A stretch of 64,000 nucleotides of DNA from Lateolabrax maculatus (taxonomy: Eukaryota; Chordata; Actinopteri; Acropomatiformes; Lateolabracidae), in NCBI GenBank assembly GCA_031216445.1, contig CM062205.1, positions 20,353,501-20,417,500 of the forward strand. Direction: 5' to 3'. A program made the translations under genes and the position numbers. This document shows, in pieces, positions 25,501 through 38,023 of this stretch; the stretch's first letter is position 1; each line of letters starts with the position of its first letter. The notes under the pieces are model-generated. The model had not been told where the DNA came from. It saw nothing but the letters and a program-made list of their open reading frames with translations, and ran no database searches.

Positions 25501-27356
25501 AAAAAATAACTAATATTCTTAACATCCACATCAGTGAAAAAGGCTCAGAAAAACATTTTTAAAAAGAAATACTTTTAAAGTAATTTACTACATGACAGTA
25601 AAAAACCTGAGACACAGGTGACATGTTGTCTAATCCCAAGCTGAGCTCTGGCCTTAACGCTGAGATTAGTTAACTGAAAAGACGTTCGCAAACACTTCCC
25701 CGTGCAAAATGACAAGACTGCAGACTGAGTTGAACTGAGCGGGCATTTTAAAGACTGGTACAAACCTTTATCGCAATTTTGACTCTTTTAATCTTTTTGA
25801 CCTTTTCAATTGTCTTTTTGCCGTTAACAAAGTGTAACAAAAAAAAAAAAAGCAGATTAGGAAAAACAAAACAACAAAAGGCGTTAGAGTTTGACAGCTG
25901 ACAAGATCACTGAATTCATAACAGGCAGGTTATTTAGCATAACAGTGCAGAGAAATGATTGAAAAAAGACAGATAGGTGGATAAAGTTATCCTAAATAAA
26001 TGAAAGAACATTTCAACAGAGCATATCTGCATGCAGTCAAAGAGGCAAGGAAGGTGTGTCAGGTCGGCGGCGTCACTTACCGGATTTAAAGTGTTACACT
26101 GATCTATAGGATTCTTGTAATCAGTCTTCAGCTCATCAAATGCTATTATCTGTGGGAGCAAGATGATCGCAATGTAACAATGTACAGACAGCAACACAAT
26201 ATAAATCACAATCAACTTTTGTAGTACAATACTTACTATCACAAAAACTATTCTTTCTATTGTGTTTATTTGCCTTGATTTTGTCTAATTGGCCAACAAG
26301 TAATGATTATATTCAGTGTCAACTGATCTGTCTTTTTTTTCCAATTAATCCAATGTCATTTATTCTACAAAATGTCCGAAAATGCCCATTAGAATTTCCC
26401 AGAGGCAAAGATGTCTTCATATTGTATGTTTTGTCTGACCAACAGTCCAAAACCCCACTATTTACAATCCTCACATTTAAGAGGCTGAATCCACAGAAAG
26501 CCTGGAGTTATTCTGGATTGATTTATCAAGTAATTGACTAAATGTTTCGGCATCACTGTCAAAGCCGTGTGCTGTTTGTAGAACAACTTTCACTGTCTCA
26601 CTTAACAACATGAATGAGACATAACTGACTATACCTACGGAATAATCACGAGTTACGTTAACGGTGGAACTTTTTTTAATGGACACCTTACGTAAAAGTG
26701 AACAGTGTGCTGCTAGTGGTGACATTCGGACAATAAAACTGACGGTGTTACAAAACGAGGAAACGCGAGTGCCATGTCGGGAGAGCGGTGACAGCGGCCG
26801 CTCTCCCGAGCTAAGCCCGCTAACGACCCCCCCGACACCAAACACCGGACAGATATCCCGTTAAAAAAAAAAAAAAAGAAGCTGCACGGTGGAAATGGAT
26901 TCCCGACACGACGTATAAACAAACGAGCGTCCGTCCCGGGGTCTTAACTTCCGGCTAGCTGTAGCCGCTGGCCGGCGGCTCGGTGCGTGTCATTCATTCT
27001 AGAACGTTTGCGTTCCATGCCGACCGTTACGCGCTGCGGGCTGCGGGCCGTTTCCATGGAGCTCGCCGGGACACGTTCCGTCCGGACGTCGCCAGGGGCC
27101 GCGGCGGGAAGCCACGTAACCCCCCCCCCACCCCACCGAGAAACGTCCCGGCTATGCGGCTACAAAGCTGGCCTAGCGTCCGCCCGGTGTCCGCCAGCCT
27201 TCCTCCTCGCCCTCCCTCCCGCCCTGCTCTCGGTCAGCGCCGGTGGCAGGCCGGCCGGCGGTCTTGCGTACTTACGTGCCAGATAGCGAAGAAGATGAGC
27301 GCCGCCGTGAGCAGCAGGGCGAGCATGTAGCAGAAGGCCGCGAATGTGAACGCCAT
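22598..27356 (-). CDS. cnih1: Cornichon homolog 1 (ER export cargo receptor)
   Basis: Cornichon proteins are small multi-pass ER/Golgi membrane proteins that load transmembrane cargo, such as TGF-alpha family precursors, into COPII vesicles. Coding exons: 27356-27276, 26149-26081, 23304-23192, 23012-22869, 22625-22598 (TAA at 22600-22598), all GT-AG and in phase, 144 residues, the same length as human CNIH1. The start MAFTFAAFCYMLALLL opens the first membrane helix. The cornichon signature FDELKTDYKNPIDQCNTLNP is encoded by the 69-bp second exon. Later blocks are LVLPEYLIH, SRPVMSCPGLYDPTTIMNAD and the end MIYVLVSS. The near identity to human CNIH1 rather than CNIH2-4 supports the symbol. Confidence 0.96.
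24484..24513 (+). other. G-rich tract, possible G-quadruplex
   Basis: Runs of G (ggaggggtgggggggtgggggggc) within cnih1 intron 2. Four or more G-runs of at least three, separated by single bases, fit the quadruplex pattern. It would be C-rich in the cnih1 transcript. Confidence 0.5.
26290..26545 (+). repeat. Dispersed repeat family A, long copy
   Basis: Contains aaaatgtccgaaaatgccca, tttcccagaggcaaagatgt, gaccaacagtccaaaacccc and tcctcacatttaagaggctg in order. This is the typical body of a common percomorph interspersed repeat. It lies in cnih1 intron 1. Confidence 0.7.
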
Positions 27357-27480
27357 TTTTTCCCTCCGGTTCTGCTCGTCGGTTCCTGGCTCGGTCGGCG
27401 GGTGATGCAGGCAGCTTCGCGACCGCTTGGAGATTCGTCAGCGTGTCTTCTTCTCCCGCGACTGTTCGGCCAGCCGGCGT
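26940..27480 (-). promoter_or_regulatory. cnih1: CpG-rich promoter region of cnih1
   Basis: CpG-dense sequence surrounds the first coding exon and extends into intron 1 (26930-27275). It includes a C-run at 27119-27131. The transcription start is probably within about 100 bases upstream of 27356. No TATA box was seen. Confidence 0.5.
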
Positions 27481-27976
27481 CCTTATTGTTGCATTACTGC
27501 CATCTTCTGGACTTATTTATGTCCTTCAGTGTTTCTTTTAGTTTCTCTATCAGTCCTGTTTCCCTCCTAATTCCAACTTTCCTAAAATTTCTTATGGATA
27601 GTTTCGATAATTCACATGTTTGCTTGTTTTATTCGGTTTTGCCCTTTTCACTTTATTTTTAAAAATGTTCATGGTATATTTGTATTTTGTGCCTGTAATA
27701 CAAAAACATCTATTCTACAAATTATACTTTTTGATATATAAAAAAAAATAAAAGCAGGTTGTAAATGTAAGCACACTTTTTGCACAGTGCACAGTCTATA
27801 TGTACATGTATTATCCATACAATATTTATTCTATTATTTAATTATCCTGAAATAAGGGTGCTTTTGCAGCACTACTGCTCGGTCGCTCCATGTTTCAGTG
27901 TAACATCAAACTGCAACTGTTTACTTTAACTTAACTTTAAAACAGTAGAAACCAGAAGGGTAAACATCACTGTCAT
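27481..27976. other. Intergenic spacer between cnih1 and gmfb
   Basis: About 500 bases of AT-rich DNA between the cnih1 promoter and the likely end of the gmfb 3'UTR. I see no gene or recognisable element. Confidence 0.5.
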
Positions 27977-30900
27977 TTTATTTGGACAATAGGACAATAG
28001 ACATTCTATAAAGTATGGTAAAATACAAATATCTCAAGTTTCACTGATGCCATGAGGCAGCTGGTTATGATACATGTCTCAGGTGTGATTTTATTAAAAA
28101 GGGAAGGAAATAGAATAGTAGGTGTTTGATCAGAGAGCACACCAAGAGCTGAACAACACATCTGCAGGTTAAAGTAAAAGACTCAAGAGGCCAAATATAC
28201 AACAGTTTCACCACATACGAGGGAAAGCTATTAGATCCACAGGACATAACCAGATACATAGACCTTATATCAGGGAGATGGATTTTTGATACATGATCAA
28301 TGAATTTCCATGAAAAATAGCACAAGCAGAGGGTTTCTTCAAAGAAATTACTGTCAGTATGTAAATATTTCAGATAGAGTAAGAACACAACTGAGGCCAG
28401 ATGATTGAGATGCAAAGTGTTTCCCCCCCTTTTTAAGAAATTTGTATCCAAATAAATTGTATCAGTCAAATCTTATTTAAAATGTTAAATGCCAGAGCAG
28501 CACATTCTTACATATGGCATTAGGAAACTTCTGTCAGGCTTAAGAAAACCATTAAGACATACATTGAAGCATGCACTTTTTTACAGTAGCTCTCCACATT
28601 TTAGGTTTTAAGAATTTTGTTTTAAAAAGATAACAGCTAAATACGTTTTTATAGTCACACGGAAAGACAATACAAATCCAAAGACTATTTCAGAGTTAAG
28701 TCTGTATTGCTTTTGTCAAAACAAACCATGTCCCAGTTAGACAACAATTTTGGAAAATTTACCATGAGTTTTCAAAGGGTTTTTGCAGGTGATAGGGTCA
28801 TTAAACTTCCTTTACCCATAAAGGATAGCGTACAACTTCAGCTCAAGTAGGAACAGAAACCATTATTAAAATGAGAATCACCCACTTTACAACAGCAGCG
28901 TAATACTGGCTAATGTCACGTTTACAGCGTAAATCTAAGCTTCGATGTTATCAGTAGATAGCAAAACAAGTCATTACAGTTATCCCCCATTGTCCCTGTT
29001 GGATTAAACCCTGCCCCGACATGTAAATCATAAATGATTAATGTCTAACATTTGACATCAATGAATGATTTACATGAAATGGGCTGATTGTGCGTACATA
29101 TCTTTGAGTCAGATCTCTGGATAAAGAAACAGTTTCTATTATTTATTATAAACAAAATTATACTTAAATAGAAAAAAGATGAGGTCTCTTGGACTTAACA
29201 GATCAGAAAGTTTAAAAAAAATTAGTGTCTTAAAAAAAGAAAAACATAATTCCCCAACAAAGCTTTTCCAATCACCTTCTATTTTTCATTTAACATATTT
29301 GTGTCATGTTTTGTTTTCATTTTGGCGTTGGATTTTTGAAACAGACTTAAATATGACCAAAAAAATAATAAAAATTAAGACAAGGCATTGGTATGGTAGA
29401 CTTAACAGTATGACGTCATACATTAGGTGGCGATTTCCTGCCTTGGGGCTTTAAAATCAGCCACAACCCTCTGTCGTTGGTTTCCAAAACAGGTGTTTCT
29501 CAGTAAGAAATTACACAGATGAGCAAGTCATCCACCACCAGTATAATAGAGGTTTCTCTCTCTTGCCGCTCACATAAAACCAGTCTATAGCACCTGCAAT
29601 ATAATTTGAGTACATTTTATGTAGCTTTAACTATCTGGGGCTGATTGCCCTGCTGTTCAGAGCCACTAATCCTTAGCGTATTAGCTACTGATTTGGAGTT
29701 TTAGAGTGTTGGATCTTCAGGAAGAACTGTCACTTTTGGGCACCAAAAACAGCCAAATACATACAACAGAGTCTATAAGTGTTTGGAAAGTGACACATTT
29801 ATGTTGTTTTAACTCTGTACTCCAGCAAATTGGATTTCAAATGTGCTGAAAGTTCAAATGTGTCATGTTAACCTCAGTCTGTGTTTAATTTAAAACCCAA
29901 CGTGACAGAATGAAGCTCAAATGCGACAATAAAAGTGTAATTGTATAAATACTTACAGACTGCGCTGTAGATATTAGATATTGGCACAAAATATGAGCTG
30001 CTGGCACATTCGATACACAAATGTTCATATCAGCCTTCAAAAAGCTATATTGGTCGAACCCTGTTCTGTATGGAAAACATAAATCCCCCCCGATGTCGTC
30101 CTTACCTACCAAGTCTAAATATTAAGCACAACTGGCATTTGGAGAAGTCACGGCCGTCATTCTCCAGGCTGTGACTACCACTAAGCAATCAAAGTGGCTT
30201 TACATCAGAATGAAGAACAACATTCATAAACACTAATAACAGCAATAGCTATAATGCACAATATTAGCTAACAAGCTCCCTAAAGACACAGTGACCCACT
30301 TATACAGAGAAGCCCAGTAGATTAAAAAGAGGGCAGGTAATGCCGCCCCGTGTGCAGTGTTTTCAAGACTGTCGTGGTCGCGAGACGGAGGTTTGTTGTA
30401 AGTAATAAACTGTTCAGTTTGGAATGTTTCAGTGGAAATATTGTTTTCTGGAGTGTGATATTGTTGTAAGAAATATGCAGGTCAAAGGCAGAATACAGCT
30501 TTACCCATGAGTCACACTGTTTTTTTCTCTAAACAGAGATGAAACCATGAACTGAGGATGGACTAACGGGCAAATCTGCAGTGCGATAAGCACCACTCGA
30601 GAGGCTCTGCCAGCTTGTTCATGTGCACAGGAGAAGGTACAACACATGATATACAAGTCTTAGTGTTATTGTCCTTTGTAGACTGGAGTAATTACAGTTT
30701 GTTACCTAAATTATAATATAAATGCCCTTAACTGAATACTCAAGGAAAGACTGACTAAAGCTATATATTGTTCTCTGATTGTTCAGATGTTCTGGCAGGA
30801 AGTTTGTTTTCAGAACAAAAGAAAATGACTGCGGCTATAAATTATATGCTTACATAACCCTACGTAAACCAGCAAAAACTAAACAAAAATCTATTAGTAA

Positions 30901-31438
30901 GACTCCCTCAGATTATGGAAAACTATTAAACATAAAAAGGTGAAACTCAGAAGGCTCAGAGTGTAAACTACTTAAGGAAACAGAAACCGTTGTTTAAATT
31001 CTCCTGAATGAACTTGCTTAGGAAGGGGCGGATGAGTACTGTCAGTTTCTTTAAGAGCTATGGGAGTGTTAATTCAATACGGACACATAACTGGCACATG
31101 GAGAGAATGTATGGGAGACGAAAGCAGACCTGCGTCAAATAGTATTTTCAGTTTTAGGCTGCCAGATGGGCGAGGTTAAGTTAGTGCCACACATGTCACA
31201 GAAAAGTACACAAACTCCTGTGATTGTCTGAAACATCTGGCACACTGAATTGTAAAATGCCATAAACTCTACCAAAGAGGCCTAAAACTGAGTACAGAAA
31301 GAATTTTCAATCACTATTTAAATCAGGTCTGATACAAAGAGGAGGGAAACGTTAACTGTGGTGTGTTCTCCCCATGAGATGACACGAGTTGTGCAATCTG
31401 GAGCCTCCTCACATCCCAGACCTCTGAAAGAGATGACT
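27977..31438 (-). other. gmfb: Long 3'UTR of gmfb
   Basis: About 3.4 kb with no coding exons lies after the gmfb stop. Plus-strand TTTATT at 27977-27982 is AATAAA on the minus strand and a plausible distal polyadenylation signal; nearer signals may also be used. A multi-kilobase 3'UTR is known for mammalian GMFB. The extent here is inferred. Confidence 0.45.
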
Positions 31439-34400
31439 TTAGCGGAAGAACCCAAGTTTCTCTCTGAGCCATTCCTCTGTTAGGTCCTCTGTGTTTCTGA
31501 TCTCAAACACCTGGTAAAGAACGGAAAAAAGGTGCACGGAACGGGAGTTAGAATTCTCTTTTAATACAATAAGGAAAAAGACTTGGCATGGTACCAGCTA
31601 ATAGACGTTAGATAATGTAACAAAATAACGTTCATAAACCAGAGTGATTGAAATTCATCTTGAGGGGAACATGAATGTCTGTACCAAATTTGTGGAAACA
31701 CATCCAATAGCTATTCAAGTGGTGGACTGTCGCTAATAAAAATAATGTAACTTTATGACGTTTCATTAGATTTTAAGCACTTATGTGACAGATATTCTAT
31801 TACAGTGCATTAATTACACCCCGTTACTACTTTATTATGACTCAGCATCAATGTTAGAGGCAGCTCACAGATGGCTCACTAACCTTGGTCAGTTCAACAG
31901 TTTGCACCAGTTTGTTTTTGCTTCCTGCGTACATCATCTGCTGCTCTGGTCTGCAACCTGCCAAACACAAATATGCCAACAGTAACAACAATGTCCTTGA
32001 TGATAGAAGAGTGCAGTGATCAAAGTGCAGCATTCGTACAGAAATAAATCCAGAGTTGTTCTTACCCACTGGACTGGAGAAGATGAAGCAGAGAGGATAG
32101 GAAACACGTCCATCATCATGTTGGTATTTATAACTGTAGACGATAAATGTTCCTGGTGCTAAGGACAGTTCGCATATTTCACATCAGAACATTTAGGACA
32201 GTGTTGCAGGAAGAATACATTATAACAACCGTAAATAAGTGTAACTGATGGAGTGCATTAACATCACAGACTGATGATCTGTAACAAAGTAAGGATAAGA
32301 AAGAATTTTAAAAAAGCATTTAAATACTGTTAAAATAAGACAGATCACTTATTCAAAGGATATCTCGGCTGTCTCTCAGGAAGTTCGTCCTTTAGATCGT
32401 CAGGAGAAATATCCTAAATAAAAGACAGATATGTAGAGAAGAACATTGACTGTGTTGTCCTGCAAAATCTTAAATAACATTTTATCTAGAAAAGCAGTTT
32501 TCCATTAACATTAAACAGCTGTAAGTGGGGCAGTGTAGTGTGGTACCTTTACATTTAAATGTAAAATTTGACCATGTGTTGAACTTTATGTATTATGTGG
32601 AGACACAAGAATAATGTACATCATATTATAATGGGAAGTTTAAAAGTGAACTTACCTCATGTTCTTCTTCAAGAATAACCAGCTGCTTGTCTTTATCGAT
32701 CTTCACTGAGGGGCAAAGATTTTAAGAGTTTAACGTGAAAAAGAATAAAATACTAAGAGGAAGAATTAAAAAAAAAAAAAAAAATCAAACAATACGTTTT
32801 GTTATATTTTTGCTCAAATTTCCTATTACAAAATGTACTAGTTTAAAAAGGTGTGTGTATGCCTTTGAATCAGAGTCCATGTCATGCAAACATACTCCTA
32901 ATCCAATTTAGCTGCAGTGACATTTTGATCCAGAGATCCAGAAGGATAAAGCTTAAGCTGAGTTTGATACGCAAACCAGTGGAATGCTACAGTCACACTA
33001 CCTGCTGTTTAGAGGAAACTCTTCCCTCCAGATATATTCTGTAGCCATATCTAATATCTAACATAAAGTTCAGGTTCTTTTTTTCCTAGGTCGGTTTGAC
33101 TGCATGTTACTGATAACACAACATCTGTCTTCGACTGTCGGATTTAAAGCCAGGAACACACTCGGAAGCCTTAATCCTAACCAAACTTGAAAGAGCTTCA
33201 CGTTACACACTCATTTAAAAGGAATAGTTACGTGTGTCCACCTCCATTTTGTTCCACACAGCAGGAAGCAGTTACCAATCTGGTAGCTGAGTGAGCATTA
33301 ATGGTACATTTAACTAACCAAGGCATCGACTTATGGACTTTGATACCCCAAAAAACAAAGATTAACATTTCCTATTACTGTTTGACCTACAACACATGAT
33401 CAAAAAACATGTAAGAGAGGAAACCAGATAGCACAAAATGTGAATACTCACTAACGATGGCCGCGTTATTGGTCTCCTTCCGAAAACGGAACTCCCTCAG
33501 CTTTTTAACCAGATCTTCGTCCACATCACACACCACCAGTGATTCACTCTGATAAAAACAGGAGAAACATGCAAATTACATTTACAGTTAACAAACCAAA
33601 GCCTTGATCTTCGGAGTTAAAACTAAAAAAAGGCACCAAATACAGATCCTAGTGTTCACTTGGACTTCACTACTGTAGATTTATAGATCACATGTTTGTA
33701 ATATCCTGTACAACAAATGTTTGTTCCTCTGCATTTCAACTGGTAGTCATACTGCATCTGCATCAGAAAGAGCATCCTCACATCCATTAATTCCCTGTAT
33801 CAGCTATATGATGTGCTCTGACATCTGATATGAGAGGAAATAGTAATATGATGCTTTTGTTCTGCATAGCATGAAGCTTATAGAGCCTCTAGATTTTTCA
33901 CATCCACCTACTTCCCACACACGTTTCCAAAACTTTTGCATAATACATTGAAACAAAGATGTGAAAAAACTTCTGCAGTGTGTCTTCATTTCTCACTGAA
34001 TTATTTTTGTCCTCCTCAGCACACATTAAGATTTATTCATCTTTACAGAGAACGTATTTAACGCCATGTAGATTCATTTGATTGATTTCCTGTCATCAAT
34101 GTTAAATGTACAGACTACCTCCTGTCCAGCCACATGAATGTAAAGCAGAAGCAAACACAGTGCCTTATCACATCTGTATTTCTGACAGTAACTTTAAGAA
34201 ACAACACACATATTACATCATGGATAACTGGCTTAAAGAATATGTTGACTTTTTAGCAACAGAGCAAGCTGTTTATGTTCTCCAACAAAATTATACATGA
34301 CAAAATGAATTGTGGACACATATAAATACATTTATAATCAATAACAAGAAGGTGCTGCAGTAATGGACAAATATTAGTATTTGATTTGTCGTGTTTTCAA

Positions 34401-36505
34401 ACTCAAAAATATTTAGGCATCTTAATCTTCAGCTAAATAAGTTGAGAGGGTTTATATGTAAGGAAGACAGCTGCAGAGTCAGACTGTAGCTTTAAGTGGT
34501 TTTCATGCATTTTATTGCTCAGCTGTAAAGCAGGGTGTTAGTATCCTGGATTACCGAGCCAGTGTTAAAGTAAAAACTTCAACTTTAAAACTATTTTTCT
34601 GCAGGAATCCAATTGGACCCACAGGCTTTATTCAGACAACACACCAGTCTCAACAGGATTTTTTTTTTTTATCTGTCTGAACCTCTGTCACGTCCACACA
34701 CTACATTACATAACTCCAGCACAAAGACATCAACTCTTTAAGAGTCTCTGCAGAGTCTCTGAATTCTATAATTACACCTTCCTGAACAGATGGCTGGTGG
34801 GAGTCAGGATTTCACTGAGCTCAGAGAGAGATCTTTGCAGATTAAGAAGAGGCTGGAGTGCCTGTGGTTGGGACCTGCAGAGTTGAAAAACAGGATGCAC
34901 GGGGAAATTGTTGGGAAACAGGCACGACAGTAAGAGCCGGAGGTGGCCACAGGTCGAAATTCCTCCAGCCACTGACAGCTAGATGGCTACTTTGGCTGCT
35001 ATTTCAGCCAGGAAATGAGGCTCCAACTATCAGTTCAACTATCCAGTTAAATGAATGCACCTCATATGTAGGAATGAGTCAGTAACTGTGGCCAAATGTT
35101 TTTTTTTTTTTGACACTGAGGAGAGTCGACCTGCCATGACACGCAGTGAGAAGCCTGGGAGGGAAACATTTGTTCATCATGATGAGCAGGCGAGCTAACG
35201 ACCAGGCTGCTGCACAAACCCAGACGTGTTCAAACACATCAGGGCTGCAGCTAGTTAACCACAGTTACCTGCACCACCACAGGAAGCTGCTGGTGTGGCC
35301 TTCAAAATAAATGTGTGTCTGGAAAAGTGGAGCTTTGATAAAACTACAATGAACATTTTTCACTACTTTCTGACACTGTACAAGAAAAACAATCAATCAA
35401 GATAAGAAAAATTTGCATTAAATCATAGAACGAGTTTATAAGAGCTCATGCTTTTAACCTGCAATCTCTCTTGACTTTAAGAATTTTATTATGCCGTGGC
35501 TCAGTTTTCAGCCAAACTGACTTACTAAATTCTTCCATTTAAAAACAAATTTATGTGCTTACATACATTGTACAAAACTCTAAATCACATGGCAAGTCAT
35601 CCAAATGCATATATCTAATTTCTGTTACTGTAACTTATGGCTTACTGTAATGCATTTAAAGCAATGAAACACTACAGAAGCTTGCTATATTTATGATGAC
35701 TAAACTTACAAGTTATTGAAGTATCTAATATTTTATGTTTAAAAAAAATAATACAATTTTAAAAAATACAAACTTCATGGTTCGACACAGAACACAATAA
35801 GTCAAAATGCTGTCAATGCTGTGAACTACAGTCACAATCATCATTTTACTTTAAATGAATGAAGGATTTACTACAGTTTAAAGTCAGACTCGTTTACCCA
35901 TATTTACATAATACAACATGTTCAATAACTACAATTAATGTTTCAAGTCAATCTTACTCTACTCTAACATTTTAAATACTGACTTCTGTGTATGTTGCTT
36001 TTTTTTCCTGGGGAGGAAATGACAACTAGATGCTCTGTTTTGATGACAATTTGTTACTAACAGCATTAATTGATTTTAAATGTGTTCAAAACTATAAACT
36101 ATCATTAAAATGCAATGATGAACATATATGAGACATTACCTGATACGCTGCTGATCATTTTATAAGCTTTTGCGGCCAAAATCAGGAGTACAGCATTTCT
36201 TGTTAAGAGTTCTGCTTACTGAAACTGATTATAAAAATACAGAAAAGCATAATTTTCACCTCAAGTTCCTCACAGTAATTTTATTTTGAAATCTGTAAGC
36301 GGAAACCCCTCGTTCCGGTTCCCGCGAGCTTGACACCGGACCAGAGGGTGGAACTAATGCTAAGCTAACCGGCTAACGGCGGCCAGCCCTGCGACCTCAC
36401 TTTTCCTCCCCAGTCTCCGAAGTTCACATTTGTTAAAAACCACGCGATTTAAAAAAAAAAGTCAGAAACGACAGATGGCGGCCGCGACACACAGCAACTC
36501 ACCAT
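31439..36505 (-). CDS. gmfb: Glia maturation factor beta (ADF-H domain Arp2/3 debranching factor)
   Basis: GMF proteins are cofilin-like ADF-H proteins that bind the Arp2/3 complex and dissolve actin branches. Coding exons: 36505-36503 (the ATG alone), 33548-33452, 32705-32656, 32413-32364, 32148-32066, 31957-31884, 31510-31439 (TAA). Phases agree, giving 142 residues, as in human. Blocks seen: SESLVVCDVDEDLVKKLREF, ISPDDLKDELPERQPR, FIVYSYKYQHDDGRVSYPLC, CRPEQQMMYAGSKNKLVQT and EEWLREKLGFFR. The fourth intron is not GT-AG: it begins ATATCCTTTG and ends AC, with CCTTAGC near its end, which fits a U12-type AT-AC intron and restores the frame exactly. GMFB is preferred to GMFG from the overall match. 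Confidence 0.95.
31645..31745 (+). repeat. Dispersed repeat family B, copy 2
   Basis: Contains gaatgtctgtaccaaatttg, acatccaatag and agtggtggactgtc, a shortened version of the copy at 20985-21150. It lies in the last intron of gmfb, antisense to the gene. Confidence 0.6.
32149..32363 (-). other. gmfb: U12-type AT-AC intron of gmfb
   Basis: On the minus strand the intron begins ATATCCTTTG, the exact minor-spliceosome AT-AC donor consensus. It ends ...CACCAGGAAC with a branch-like GTCCTTAGC about a dozen bases before the end. No GT-AG pair here gives the expected protein. Using AT-AC joins CCGAG to ATTTATC and yields ...QPRFIVYSY, as in vertebrate GMF. Confidence 0.85.
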
Positions 36506-36640
36506 CGTTGTTGAGTTAAGATCCCTGAAGCTGCAGCTGCTGCTCTGAATGGTAGAGACGGGTTCAATGTGTTTTTTTTTTTTATTTCACATCATCTTGT
36601 GACTGCTCTGACCAATCCCAAACAAGCCCCCCCCCCCCTC
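36200..36640 (-). promoter_or_regulatory. gmfb: gmfb promoter and first exon region
   Basis: A CpG-richer patch (36300-36540) covers the exon that carries only the start codon and the beginning of intron 1. A CCAAT box (gaccaatccc, about 36610) lies upstream of exon 1. A C-run lies at 36627-36638. Confidence 0.4.
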
Positions 36641-37370
36641 CAAAAGTTGGTCATAGATGTGTTCCCACTGTCCCACAGCTTCATTACTTTATTAAAACTA
36701 ACTCAGTGTCAGTGTTGTGAGAAGCCTTGTTAAACTGTTTAACATTTAGTTTTTGGAAATAGCTCTAAAGAAGGCTGCTGGTTTCTAGAAAGTTATTAGT
36801 TTGACACACAAAATGTATTCACATTTTATAAAATACAATGTATTATTATAGAGGAAACCACCCAATAAAATACAACTGTAGTAAAATGCTACTCACACAT
36901 TAATAACTTACTTATTACCAATCCAGCAATACATACATAATATATAATAATATAATACTAGCAGGGCACATTTTTCAATACAATGATTTACTTTTACTTT
37001 TAATACTTAATACTTTAATAAAAGTAGATACAGCTGGTTATTTAAATGAATTCCTTATTTAATTAGATCTTTATTTTATTTGTCACAGAGTCCGGTAAAG
37101 GATCTGATAGGAGGAAGGAGGGAACAAGAGTCGGGATGATAGGGGCCCACAGTTAATGTTTAACCTGGGGGCCACATTAGAGGAGAGATGGTACCTTCCA
37201 TTTAAAAAAAAAAGGTGAATGATTTTATTTAATTCTCTAATCCACAAAAATTCACATTTATTCACATTTATCGACCGTTTATTGGTGTTTAATTTAACTG
37301 AATGCAAATGTCTTTAAAAAATAAATACATTTACATTAAACCTCTCTTATAAAACTTGTTGTTTTACTTT
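36641..37370. other. Spacer between the divergent gmfb and lgals3 promoters
   Basis: AT-rich, no coding signal. With the flanking promoters it makes a divergent pair whose first exons are about 1 kb apart. Confidence 0.5.
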
Positions 37371-37700
37371 ATTAGGGCGTGTGTGTGCGCGCGCGCTCCC
37401 TGGCCGCGCCCGCGCCTCCACGTACGTCATCACCGAAGCGCGCTTCCTGCTCGCGAGTTGTAGTTCCGAGAGCGGATCCAGCGTTAGTTTGTAGTCCTAT
37501 GCCTCGGCAGGCTAAATTAGCTGGCTGACTGCCCCCCCCCGCCGCCGGATAAATCTCCACAGTTACCCGCCATCGTCTGAGAGGAGTTCATCTTCTGGTG
37601 AGGACGCGGGAAATGTCCGTTTTTCGTTGCCGTTTGCTCCGGTTTTGACGCGGCGGAGCGAAGATCAACAAACAGGTTTAACGTTAACTAACAGTTAGCG
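37371..37700 (+). promoter_or_regulatory. lgals3: CpG-rich promoter and non-coding exon 1 of lgals3
   Basis: Dense CpG including cgcgcgcgc, a CRE-like TACGTCA (37423-37429), and a donor TTCTG|GTGAGG at 37597/37598 that would end a short untranslated exon 1. The next acceptor is at 38020. Confidence 0.55.
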
Positions 37701-38023
37701 GCGGTTAGCTCGGTCGGTAGCCGACTGAGTAACATCAGTTAACTAAATAATTGTGTAACTATGTCCCCGTTCATATGCCGCTGAAGTCGGCGTGGCTTCT
37801 GTGTATGTTGTTGTTATTATATGTCAGGTTGGTCGAGCTGTTGCTACTGAGCCCAGATGCATTTTGTTGATCACCAGTCGGGGATGGAAACATTTACTCT
37901 GCTGTTACTCAGAGCCTGTGTGTGACATACTTTCCCTTCCAGTGTTTGACAGCTTGTTATAATCGTTATAACTTCCTAATAAAACTAACAGAAGTCGTGT
38001 CTTGTCTTGTTTTGTTCTAGATC

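Noticed and set aside
26983..27662. Plus-strand frames of 99-139 residues
   Set aside because: They lie in the CpG-rich cnih1 promoter and first exon, read on the wrong strand; low complexity (RPPSRP).
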